Below are positions 54,883 to 64,000 of a stretch of 64,000 nt of DNA, piece by piece (positions within the stretch are counted from its first letter, which is position 1; every line of letters begins with the position of its first letter). Position numbers and translations under genes: made by a program. The notes below the pieces were generated by a model that had not been told where the DNA came from, searched no databases, and was given only the letters and a program-made list of their open reading frames with translations. Location: contig CM066998.1 in the NCBI GenBank assembly GCA_033977485.1, forward strand, positions 28,645,501 through 28,709,500, written 5' to 3'. The stretch is from Hydrangea macrophylla (taxonomy: Eukaryota > Streptophyta > Magnoliopsida > Cornales > Hydrangeaceae).

Positions 54883-57094
54883 CCCCCCATTGCTCTTCAT
54901 TTTGGGGGGGCCAAGTGCAAAAGCTTGAAAAGTTGTAGAGAAGAAGAGAGGTAGAGATAGGTTTAGAAGAGAGAAAAGGAGCTTCCTCCTACTATTTTGC
55001 TATAGAAAGTGAGTTCTAATCTTGTGTTCTTCCATTACCTCTCTTATACTTCACATCCCAAACACCCCCAATCACCATTCTTGAGCATTCTTGAGTTAGG
55101 AAGCTACTTCCATGTCCAAATGTCAAAATCTATGAGTGAAACACCAAGCTACAAGTCCAAAATCACATTGATTATCATCTATTGATTGCTATTTACTTGC
55201 TTTGATTATATATATGTTCATCTCTTCTTATCTCATTTCTTTTTTATTTTCTTTATTTACTTACTAGTTCATCATCATCTAAGTGATGACATGAAGTTTG
55301 GGGTGAGTGAATCCTTATGGATAGTAGCTCTTGACCTCAAAAACATGTTTGATAGATGATGATCATAACCTCAATACTTCCAAGATGTTCTTGAAATGTA
55401 TTGAAGTTATGTCCAAAATAAAAATGAATCTCTCCAATAATATTGGTTCTTTGATGATTCAAGGTTGGATGAGGTTCTAAGTGGTCACATGGTCATCTCA
55501 AGAGTTTAATTTCATGCTTTGAACATCTATTTCAAAACCCCCAATCAAGAACCCAAACTCTATTTCAAAACCCAAATCCATTTTCTTCAAGAATGATCCA
55601 AAACAGTGAGCTGTTCAGATTCAAAGATTTGTTTTGAATTAAATACTTGAGTTATGATGATGAAACCACTTGGAAAATCTTCCTAAGACATCATAGTTTG
55701 TCTCTGATTTTTCCCATCAATTATAGAGATATGAAAGTATTTGTTTTGGATGTGAGAAGTTCATATTCATAATCTGCCTCTGTTCTCACAGAATGTTCAC
55801 CCAACTTCTTGCACTTATTCTGGATATTTTCATCACTGTACATATATCTTTTCTATTTTTTTTATAAAACTTGGGTGTCTTAGGAAACTTTTGGTATATA
55901 ATGGGTCATCATAAACCTTTTATTTAATTTATGAAAAATCATACAAAATCAGTCAACAGTGCAGCTTTTGTTTCTGAGTCATGTGTACATTCTGATTTAT
56001 TTCTCTTAATCTGTGATAGCTATTGATGTTTGGCTTTTTGGGTTATTTTCTAGACACAATAAGGATGATCTCAGATTTTTCTCACATTTTTCTAGGCACG
56101 TTTGACCTCCCATTATAATGTTGCAAAGTAATACAAGCAGTCTGTCCACTATTCACAGCAAGCACATTTCAACTTTTATTCTTTGATTTGATGCTCATAT
56201 GCATTCCAAATTAGCTCATATCTTAGGAAGTAGTTCACACTACATTTGTATATATCCCATGTTGATTTAATCCATTCATTCATGCACATTTTAGACTTCT
56301 AAGTCATTTTAGGAATCCATGTACACAAAACACACTACAACCTTTGCACATTTTTAGGTTCATACAATACATTCATGCAAGATTTGGGGGTTTTTGTAAC
56401 TCTCAATCTAAGAAGATTATAAGGAATGAACTTGATCGCACGTTCATGCTTCCCCTCGATCTAATCATCCTTTCTCATCCGTCCCGGGGATTGAGGGATC
56501 TTCTTTTTCTCAAAGAATAACATGCATCATACTAGCTTGCTAAGCATACTTTGATTCTTTGATTATTTGTTTCAATAACCATTCATGTCCCCTTTAGATT
56601 AAGGAAACTTAATTACTTGATACATGATTAGACGATTTTTCCTAGGTTTATTTGTGTGATCTTTCACTTTACATTGCATGATATTTGACTTAGATCTTAT
56701 GAATGATATCTTACCTTTAGATCTTCCATTTTCAAGTTTCTTATGTGATGTAATATACTATCATAGTATTATTTGTCGAACCAAACATAGCATAAGATGA
56801 TTATTTGGATGCTAATTGAGGCCCGTCGAAAGACGGGGCGAGTTGAGGGTGTTTTAGTCGCGACAAAGGCTCCTTCCTCTCTCGTACCAAAACCCCGAAC
56901 CAAGTTCTTTGGTTATGAAGGGCCGGTGCCCTTATCCGCTTGGGTGAGTCAAAATTAGGTTTCTTGGTTCCTTAAAGACCAAGTGGCGACTCTGTATCTG
57001 TTTTCAACAGACCTATTTTCTTTCCTTGATTCAAATCAATTTCAAAACAATCTCAAACGAGAGAGAAGTGGTCCGATTCCGCGTGTCCACAATC

Positions 57095-57112
57095 TGGCGA
57101 CTCTGCTGGGGA
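57095..57112 (+). promoter_or_regulatory. Element F primer-binding site
   Basis: TGGCGACTCTGCTGGGGA, three bases after the LTR end, a primer site common in plant Tat-type gypsy elements. Confidence 0.88.
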
Positions 57113-58674
57113 TATTTATTTTCAAAACAAAATAATACAGAGGTTTAACTCATAAAAAGCATCCTTAAAATCATCTTTTTACTGTGTTTGGTTCACCGCA
57201 TTGCACTCTTGCATTTCCCCCTCCGACTGTGTCTGAAACGCGGCGCTGACATTGTTCAGGTCTTGCTGTGCCAGGGCACAAGTCACCGTTGATACTGTAC
57301 CTTCCAAGGTATGTCAAAAAGAGTAAAAACCTCCGTACTGTCTCTCCGACGGTATATTGGAACTCTCGTCAACGGACCCTCTTTGACTAAACCCAGCCTT
57401 TGCATATAGATTCCTGTAGAACCTTTCATAGGACTGTTCATTTATCTTTTCAGATAGGACAATGTGATATAACTGCTGTATGCCCTGGCGGGATTACCTG
57501 CGCGATGTAGACGCTTATGTGGCATAGAACAGAACCTCTTTTCTTATGATTCCCAAGGCAATCACTCACATGTGATCACATTGAGTTGACTTGCCTAGGC
57601 ACCATGATAAGGATGTCTGCTCTATGCTCACAAAGATATACACCGCAAACCTTGTTTACTGGTCCTGAGACATAGGAGTATGAAAACTTGCTAGACAGTA
57701 TGATCACCATCATCACCTATTCTCATCGTATATTCCTATTTCTTCCATAAACTCTACCCAACTCATCAGGATATCCCTGTTTCTCCTAGAAACTCTGTCC
57801 GAATCACCCAGATTTCCTAGAAATCCCTATTTCTCCCCAGATTACCCAGAAATCTCAATTTCTTCCAGAAACTCCGATATACTTATGTACCCCAGATATT
57901 CTTGCTTCCCCCAGAATACCCAGAAACCTCAATTTTCCTTAAAAACTCTGATATACTTGTTTCTCCCAGAAACTCTGTCCGACTTACCCGGTTATACCTG
58001 TTTTACCCAAAAATCTCAATTTCTCCCAGAAATTCCGGTATACTTGTTTCTCCCAGAAACTCTGTCCAATTTACCCGAGTTTTCATGTTTTCCCACAAGC
58101 TCTATCCAAATCTCCAAGATTTCCCAAAAATTCCAACAACTCCATCCAAACTTCCCAAAAATGCCTAGATGTACCAATTTCTCCCAGAAATTCTGATTTC
58201 CCAATTTCTCCTAGAAGCTCAGTCCAAATCAACTAGAAATTCCTATTTCTCCTAGAAACTCAAATGACTTTTAGAAATTTTTCTGAATCTTCCAAATCCC
58301 TATTTCTCCCAGAAACTCTGTATCCCGGAAATCCCTGTTGTCCCTTGGTGATCACACTGGAAAGTAAGGTTAGCACACTCTGTATACCTAGGACCTTATT
58401 TGTTTAGCTGTTATATGTTAAAAATAGGAGCATCATATAGATTAGGGCTTGCATCCGCATGCTTGTCTCATATACATACACAGTTCATGTCAGTTTGCAC
58501 ACACATATATCTCATAAGTCCACACAGTCTATCCCTTCTCATCATCACATGATCATCGATCTTCATCCTCCGAGTCTGATCCTTGTCATTTCAATTTGTA
58601 AGACGTCACAGGTCCCAAACGTCGTCCTGCTACATTTTCTTCTTGGGATTAACAGCCCTCCCGGAAACAAACCT
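57113..58674 (+). other. F leader with degenerate TTTCTCCCAGAAACTCTG repeats
   Basis: 57113-57720 has no coding or repeats I can define. 57730-58345 is a field of about twenty degenerate units of about 30 bp based on TTTCTCCCAGAAACTCTGTCC with intervening ACCCAGA/ACCCGG. ORFs here (for example 57885-58196) follow the repeat and are not genes. Confidence 0.75.
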
Positions 58675-59490
58675 ATGGATCACAAAAGCTTGGAAACTCG
58701 AGTCGCCAAGATGAGAACCACTATGACTCAGCTTTCGGATCACCTCACCCAGGTCCTAGGATTTCTTGAGAAAATGAGACCAGAAGTCCGCATTCACTCT
58801 GCTTGGACTCGTACACCGAATGATCAACTAATCGGAATAACTGTGGATGCTAGAATGACCGCTATGGAACCTGCTGTTGAGAAGATCAGGGACGAGCTTG
58901 CGGAAATGACAGATATGATACGGCATTTGGCTAACCCACCACCCTCGATTCTGCTATCTTCCCGGCCAGCACCTTGTTCTGAATGGTTTGGAAAATTAGC
59001 TGATCTTTGGATACATAGTTTGGATCAAGAAGCTCTTGACAGGCTCACCAGAATAAAGGATGCCATCAGAGAAGGAAAGTTCAAAAATAATGAACCCCAA
59101 CACCAGTCCAAGGGACCCAACTACTCCCTAGACTCCCCAGATATCCATGCACCTAACCACCAACCAATGGCCTACTCTCTCCGTCCATACCAGTCCATTC
59201 CACCAAATCGTCCTAAAGGCCCTCGCAAATTCTCCAGACTTGATATTCCCCTCTCCACAGCCTTAGACCACCTACTCAAAAAGGGCCACCTGCAACTCCT
59301 CTCTCACAAACCACTACCGGATCCCATACCCTCTCACTACAACATGAGCCTACAATGTGCTTACCACCAAAATCTAGGCCATGCCACCGATCAGTGCATC
59401 CGCCTCCGCCATGACATTCAAAATCTCATAGAGGATGCACCCCATCCTAATGCCATCTCCTATCTTGGCTTGGACCAACCGCTCGAATGA
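58675..59490 (+). CDS. Gag-derived mini protein of element F
   Basis: An intact ORF. I choose ATG 58675 (MDHKSLETRVAKMRTTMTQL, 271 codons), because the frame's upstream part from 58459 is not gag-like. Residues 1-75 form a probable coiled coil, including QVLGFLEKMRPE and VEKIRDELAEMTDMIRHL. A Pro-rich linker leads to FSRLDIPLSTALDHLLKKGH, then the zinc knuckle CAYHQNLGHATDQC (CX2HX4HX4C) and IRLRHDIQNLIED, the usual end of Tat-type Gag. The central capsid domain with its WF motif is missing. Most likely an internally deleted Gag that could bind RNA and self-associate. It is the only undamaged retroelement ORF in the window. Confidence 0.75.
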   Translation: MDHKSLETRVAKMRTTMTQLSDHLTQVLGFLEKMRPEVRIHSAWTRTPNDQLIGITVDARMTAMEPAVEKIRDELAEMTDMIRHLANPPPSILLSSRPAPCSEWFGKLADLWIHSLDQEALDRLTRIKDAIREGKFKNNEPQHQSKGPNYSLDSPDIHAPNHQPMAYSLRPYQSIPPNRPKGPRKFSRLDIPLSTALDHLLKKGHLQLLSHKPLPDPIPSHYNMSLQCAYHQNLGHATDQCIRLRHDIQNLIEDAPHPNAISYLGLDQPLE

Positions 59491-60182
59491 TCCTCTTCGC
59501 TGAGGCCCATGAATGTTGAACCTGTGTTGGCGAAGTGATGGTGTTTGGACTCTTGTTAGAAAACCAAATGAAGATGCTCTTTAAAAAAAAAATAAATAAA
59601 TAAAAAAAAAAAAGAAATAAAAAGAATAAATGGGTCACAAAGACATTCCATTTGAGACCAGGTCGAGTCTAGTCGAGTCAGTTGTGTGTTTGTCTATTTC
59701 AAGTTTAGTCTTGTAGTCGAGTCCGTCTATCATCGAGTTGTTAATGAGTCTGTAACCTTTCTCTTTGGATGGAATGAAGTCTCGTTTTGCCTAATCTGAT
59801 GTGCCTAGTCATAGATGCATGAATCACTGAACCGAAGTGTCACTTTTCAAATTACCATGGATATTACTGTGCTAAAAAAAAAAAAATTTTTTTTTTACTC
59901 AAACAAAAAAAATCCTGAAAGGTCAAAGTCAATTTTGCGCTGACACTGAAGAAGAGCTGAGAATTGAATAGTCTTACTTTAAGAATTTAAAGATGCTTTT
60001 GCTCAAATCTCAAAAAGACATGCTTGGAACTGACTTGGGGCTTGCCCAACACCCTTTTCCCGCCATTTTGAAGCCTTAAGCCCAATCCAATTGGGAGCCA
60101 CGCAATCTGTCCGATTGAAAGCAATGCAAACTTAGCCCTTGATGATAGCCAAACATTTCAGTGAGTTTCATCTCCACTTTCA

Positions 60183-60219
<37 letters not shown>

Positions 60220-60689
60220 GAAAAAGCTCGCTAGGTTGAAAACCCGAAAGGGCACCTAGGCAAAAGTTAGAGCTGAAGAAGGTGTTGATTTCCAAAATAT
60301 GACCCTAGCCAGTCGAAATGTTGGAGAAAATTTTGATGAAACAAATGAGAAAATCATACGCTTCAAGATACATCTTAAGAACGTGCCAAGATCACAATTC
60401 AAAAGGCACGGAATGACCACAAATAAATTCCGAGAGCTGACATGCACATTCTGGAATTCTGAGATTACAATTGAAAGATCTCACAAGAATCGACTACATT
60501 AAAAAGCAAAATTGACTGGCTAGGCGAAAGTAAAAAGGATCAATCCTCAAAACAAAACAAAAAGAAAAAAAAAAAAGAAAAGAAAGGGAGATTGAAACTA
60601 AATCCTTTATTCAAAGCTACCATAAGTGGCTCAAGTTTGAACTTCTTTGACGATTGGTTTGAAAATCCCTCATACCTCAAACCCCTTAT
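59491..60689 (+). other. F interior, non-coding with A-rich tracts
   Basis: Holds A-rich tracts (59580-59620, 59873-59900, 60181-60225, 60555-60580), GTCGAGTC repeats at 59660-59740 and the first nested hairpin at 60231-60259. The frames at 60299-60502 and 60592-60807 are not recognised. Confidence 0.6.
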
Positions 60690-61187
60690 TTCAAGCCTTG
60701 CCTTGAACTACGCTCGACCTGATTCCCACTCGGGGATACGTAGGCAACCATATCGGTTCGGTCGACACCATCATAATCAAATCCATTTCCTTCAAGCCTT
60801 GCCTTGAACTACGCTTGACCTGATTCCCACTCGGGGATACGTAGGCAACCACATCGGTTCGGTCACCTCACAAAAATAACCCTTTCCTTCAAGCCTTGCC
60901 TTGAACTACGCTTGACCTGATTCCCACTCGGGGATACGTAGGCAACCGCATCGGTTCGGTCACCCCACCTACCCAAAAATCAACCCGCTTCTTCCCAACC
61001 ATGCCCGAACTAAGTTGGACCTGATCCCCACTTGGGGGTACGTAGGCAGACTTTCAAAAAGAAAAGAAGGATGGCTCGCTAGGTTGAAAATCCGAAAGGA
61101 CGCCTAGGCAAAAATTAGAGTTAAATCCAAGGTGAGCAATAACAAAAGAGAGAAAAGAGCTCGCTAGGTTACCTCACTGGTGCCTAG
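60231..61187 (+). other. Nested hairpin motif, three copies, in element F
   Basis: Copies at 60231-60259, 61079-61107 and 61164-61187 share GCTCGCTAGGTT and CCTAGGCAAAA(G/A)TTA. Outer stem CTAGGT/ACCTAG, CTAGGT/GCCTAG, CTAGG/CCTAG. Inner stem CCC-GAAA-GGG, TCC-GAAA-GGA, ACC-TCACT-GGT. The inner pairs change on both sides together, which supports a folded RNA. Confidence 0.7.
60690..61051 (+). repeat. Approx. 100-bp repeat with GGGATACGTAGGCA stem-loop
   Basis: Units start at 60690, 60791, 60888 and, degenerate, 60989. Each contains TTGAACTACGCTTGACCTGA, then TTCCCACTCGGGGATACGTA and GGCAACCACATCGGTTCGG. The fourth has TCCCCACTTGGGGG. Copies 1-3 are nearly identical. Confidence 0.9.
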
Positions 61188-61227
61188 GCAAAAGTTATGA
61201 GCATTTGAGAGATTAAAGTCACGGTCC

Positions 61228-61462
61228 TTGCCTCAAGCCAGAAAATCACCTTCCACACTAGGGGCAAACTTCGGCTACCCGCCTCGTTTGCCCGACTTTT
61301 ACTATCCACCCTTCATACAAGGGGCAAACTTCGGTCACCTACCTCGTTTGCCCAAAACCTCCAAAGAATCTTCCTCCAAACTAGGGGCAAACTTCGGTCA
61401 TTTACCTCGTTTGCCTATCGATCCCACTTCATGCCCTTCAAACTAGGGGCAAACTTCGTTTG
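61228..61462 (+). repeat. Approx. 62-bp repeat with PPT-like GGGGCAAAC
   Basis: CTAGGGGCAAACTTCGGTCA followed by CCTACCTCGTTTGCC. GGGGCAAAC starts at 61261, 61321, 61384 and 61446. The inverted GGGGCAAAC/GTTTGCC pair could fold. GGGGCAAAC is also the core of F's polypurine tract. Confidence 0.88.
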
Positions 61463-61964
61463 CCACCCAATCCCTATAAGCCTTCAAGTCACAAGCATTG
61501 TCTTGAACAGATGGAAATGGAGCATCTTTTATTCCATAAGCTAAGGCACTAATTCAAAGCACATCTTGGGAGAAGCAAAGAAATTGATTAGATCAATAGG
61601 GAGGAATTTTCAAAAATAAGATTCACCGTCAAAGTAATGCCACGTTAAGGTGAGAAGTAAACACAAAAGAGAAATGGTACATCATTTATGATAAAAGCAC
61701 ATTAAGTTTTGGCAAGTCGACCTTGTTTCATTTGGTGACAAATGTGTCGTCCTCGTGCGTCAATGTCTGTCAAGTTTTTGAGTCTGTTGTAGTCTCAAAT
61801 GTGTAAATCAATAGTGACTGATAAAATTTTCAAATCAAGTTATAAAGAGCATGCCAAGCAGGAGTACCAAACACCATTACTGCACCGGTCAAGGCGTCAG
61901 CATGAGAAGCGTCAAAACTTGGGGAAGATTTCATCCCTTTCCAAACTGCCAAAAGCTAATCATT
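61463..61964 (+). other. F interior, nothing recognised
   Basis: No repeat, domain or motif is visible. The 63-codon frame at 61799-61990 is not supported. Confidence 0.6.
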
Positions 61965-62560
61965 TTCCTTCATGCAACATAAGTCCATGAGTGGCTGTTG
62001 ATGATCTTCCTTTCTTCATGCAACATAAGCCCATGAGTGGCTGTTGATCCTTTGTTCATGCAACATAAGTCCATGAGTGGCTGTTGATGATCTTCCTTTC
62101 TCTTAGCAACATAAGTCCATGAGTGGCTGTTGATCTTTCTTCATGCAACATAAGTCCATGAGTGGCTGTTGATGATCTTCCTTTGTTCATGCAACATAAG
62201 TCCATGAGTGGCTGTTGATGATCTTCCTTTCTTCATGCAACATAAGCCCATGAGTGGCTGTTGATCCTTTGTTCATGCAACATAAGTCCATGAGTGGCTG
62301 TTGATGATCTTCCTTTCTCTTAGCAACATAAGTCCATGAGTGGCTGTTGATCTTTCTTCATGCAACATAAGTCCATGAGTGGCTGTTGATGATCTTCCTT
62401 TGTTCATGCAACATAAGTCCATGAGTGGCTGTTGATGATCTTCCTTTCTCTTAGCAACATAAGTCCATGAGTGGCTGTTGATCTTTCTTCATGCAACATA
62501 AGTCCATGAGTGGCTGTTGATGATCTTCTTTCATCCTAAAGCAACATAAGCCCATCACTC
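61965..62560 (+). repeat. 37-47 bp repeat with 217-bp higher-order unit
   Basis: Thirteen copies of CAACATAAGTCCATGAGTGG then CTGTTGAT, with linkers of two lengths. The linker order (CTTTCTTCATG, CCTTTGTTCATG, CTTTCTCTTAG, CTTTCTTCATG short, CTTTGTTCATG) repeats from copy 1 to copies 6-10, giving an offset of 217 bp, and the last three units repeat part of it. Confidence 0.92.
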
Positions 62561-62688
62561 TCCTCTTTCAAAATCAAAACCTTAACTGCCGCAGGCCATC
62601 TCCGTATCCCTCATCACAAATAGAATGATAACTTGACTCTCATTTAAAGGACGTATTTCCTTCTTCCTAACAGAGTACAGTATCCTTC

Positions 62689-63115
62689 AGCTCCCAGAGG
62701 CCCTAACCGGCCCCCTTGGATTGAGCGCCAAAAGAGATTCTCCGAGAACCCTACATCATCCCCCGAGGACAGAAACCAATAGATACCAGCTCCCAGAGGC
62801 CCTGACAGGCTCTCTTGGATTAAGCACCAAAAGAGATTCCCCGTGAACCCTGCATCATCCTCCGAGGACAGAAGCAGACAGATACCAGCTCCCAGAGGCC
62901 CTGACAGGCTCTCTTGGATTGAGCACCAAAAGAGATTCCCCGTGAACCCTGCATCATCCTCCGAGGACAAAAGCAGACAGATACCAGCTCCCAGAGGCCC
63001 CGACAGGCTCTCTTGGATTGAGCACCAAAAGAGATTCCCCGTGAACCCTGCCTCATCCTCCGAGGACAAAAGCAGACAGATACCAGTCCCCGGAGACCCC
63101 GGCAGGCCCGAAAGA
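62689..63115 (+). repeat. 99-bp tandem repeat in element F
   Basis: CTCCCAGAGGCCCTGACAGG starts at 62691, 62790, 62889 and 62988, with a diverged fifth start at 63087. The 99-bp period is a multiple of three, so frames stay open on both strands. Confidence 0.92.
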
Positions 63116-63910
63116 TTCGATCAAAAGGAGCAGTTGAAGAGAGATCCTAGAAAGTATCGCTTCATCCCCAGCAGATTAATCCTCAGCAGATTTATACACC
63201 GTCAGTAGTCCATTGTCGACTCGTCATCTCGATGCAAACATCGTCGGTCCATCGCTCTCATCACACCGTTGGGGCCTCCATGTTCATCACAGGACGTCCC
63301 AGGATTTCACATTCGTCCCGTGACTTCTATATTAGTCTCTTAATTTCCGGAGCCCCTGTGTCCGTCGGTTATTTGCCAAAAGACGTCTTCGATCATAGTC
63401 TTCTGAGACCCCATATCCAATTACATTCGCTTACGAAGCACACTTTCCAAAATTCAGAAGTTTGCTCCGAGACCTAGGGTCTTCACACCTTGGTATCCCT
63501 ATTCGGGTCAATAACTGCATCACAGTTAGAAACACTAGCACGACACAAGTCCATTTGGAGTGGTACACCCCACAGCATCAGCTCATACTAGGATCAGAAC
63601 ACCAGGCATGATAGGACTCATGACACAATTCATATCACATCCATGCATTGCATATCATCCTCATAGCATAGCATCTGCCTGTCTCGTTGTGCATGTATGA
63701 TTTGCTCCTTTGTGCCCTGAACTACGTCCTGGTCTGATTCCCCTTGGGATACGTAGGCAGCTCACACAGAGCGCGACCAGCACTAGCCTCAGCATCATCC
63801 TTCCATCTTTTGCAACGCTGTTTGTCCTAAATCTATAGCCTCCAAAAAGTCCTGTCTCGTCAAAACTTTGGCACTCGCTTGCGACATGCGTTGCCTCGCA
63901 AGTTCATGCC
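63116..63910 (+). other. F 3' region before the polypurine tract
   Basis: Unique sequence to about 63700, then GAACTACGTCCTGGTCTGAT and TCCCCTTGGGATACGTAGGC at 63717-63765, the 3' motif shared with G at 17743, and a stretch (63770-63910) similar to G's 17790-17940, including TGCGTTGC(C/T)TC(G/A)CAAG. Confidence 0.7.
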
Positions 63911-63924
63911 AAAGAGGGGCAAAC
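63911..63924 (+). promoter_or_regulatory. Element F polypurine tract
   Basis: AAAGAGGGGCAAAC directly before the 3' LTR start TGTAGACACCCC. Confidence 0.9.
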
Positions 63925-64000
63925 TGTAGACACCCCATTTTGTCGGCTATCAGATTTAGGAGACCCATAGCTTGGTGGTTCACAATGATCGTAAAAGACT
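63925..64000 (+). repeat. Element F 3' LTR, cut by window end
   Basis: The 76 bp present are identical to 53785-53860. Identity over this short length is consistent with recent insertion. Confidence 0.92.

Larger units (their letters stand above)
53785..57091 (+). repeat. Element F 5' LTR
   Basis: 3,307 bp, TGTAGACACCCC ... GTGTCCACA. In order: a W-box cluster, a GTGCCGCCGCGGCAC array, TATTTAAA at 54875-54882, a GA-rich leader, a splice-donor-like GAAAGTGAGTTC at 55010, a long AT-rich non-coding part and the end block GGTGTTTTAGTCG ... AAGTGGCGACTC shared with G. Confidence 0.9.
53785..64000 (+). mobile_element. Element F: large non-autonomous Tat-type LTR element
   Basis: 5' LTR 53785-57091, primer-binding site 57095, interior 57092-63924, polypurine tract, and the first 76 bp of the 3' LTR from 63925, identical to the 5' LTR over that length. 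The insertion site in element E is followed by the probable duplication CACGC (53780-53784); the other copy is out of view. The interior encodes a single intact Gag-derived ORF and no protease, RT, RNase H or integrase, so it is a large retrotransposon derivative. It is rich in modular tandem repeats and hairpins. Confidence 0.9.

Noticed and set aside
58016..58204. Asn/Trp/Gly-rich minus frame
   Set aside because: Follows the TTTCTCCCAGAAACT repeat field; not a gene.
61965..62560. CRISPR-like regular repeats
   Set aside because: Spacers are near-identical linkers, not unique. A plant retroelement context; it is a tandem repeat.
62644..63208. Repeat proteins of 121 and 141 residues on opposite strands
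   Set aside because: The 99-bp repeat is a multiple of three, so stops are absent in several frames. No domain or independent start context.

Overview
This window is intergenic DNA from a flowering plant, probably a eudicot; the species cannot be told from the sequence. It is almost entirely nested, mostly decayed transposable elements. I recognise no intact host gene, no tRNA or rRNA gene and no CRISPR array. The evidence for a plant genome is Ty1-copia and Ty3-gypsy (Tat-type and chromovirus-like) pol remnants, a plant mobile domain, a CACTA transposon, a Mutator-like inverted-repeat element, GA/CT microsatellites and spliceable introns.

Layout. 1-3.7 kb: simple repeats, a 487-bp inverted-repeat transposon and a decayed glycine-rich tandem repeat. 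3.7-7.5 kb: element C, a complete non-autonomous LTR element on the minus strand with a 5-bp target duplication. 9.7-12.4 kb: a broken Ty1-copia. 12.4-21.1 kb: element G, a Tat-type gypsy derivative with a scrap of pol, an antisense spliced plant-mobile-domain gene, tandem repeats and a 3.1-kb 3' LTR. 21.1-26.4 kb: element A, a minus-strand gypsy with gag, protease, the start of RT and a 2.1-kb LTR, cut by G. 27.1-36.4 kb: element D, a nearly full Tat-type gypsy (LTR, gag, protease, RT, RNase H, integrase) with a second, different antisense gene after pol. 37.3-43.3 kb: element K, the minus-strand integrase/chromodomain end of a gypsy with a 3.2-kb LTR, interrupted by a 1.4-kb LTR-like insertion (J). 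43.3-48.4 kb: a 5'-truncated LTR (B) of the A family, split by a 3.75-kb CACTA element carrying a host-gene fragment. 49.1-53.8 kb: element E, a gypsy LTR, gag and protease cut by F. 53.8-64 kb: element F, a young large non-autonomous Tat-type element with 3.3-kb LTRs, one intact gag-derived ORF and a series of tandem-repeat and hairpin modules; its second LTR runs off the window.

How parts relate. C shares LTR sequence, primer-binding site and 3' hairpin repeats with D, so it looks like a deletion derivative of D's family. G and F share LTR ends, polypurine tract and a 3' stem-loop motif. Both Tat-type elements with pol remnants (G and D) carry an unrelated multi-exon gene in antisense between pol and the 3' LTR. 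The most striking recurring pattern is that most LTR families here carry their own array of short palindromic repeats near the promoter: F, G and fragment H (about 22-bp GTGCCGC units), A/B (CGATTGAA), J (TCGCGCGAGCG), K (GACYGRTCMTGGTC) and E (GACCGATGTC). F additionally has eight W-box cores spaced about one helical turn apart and a covarying nested hairpin.
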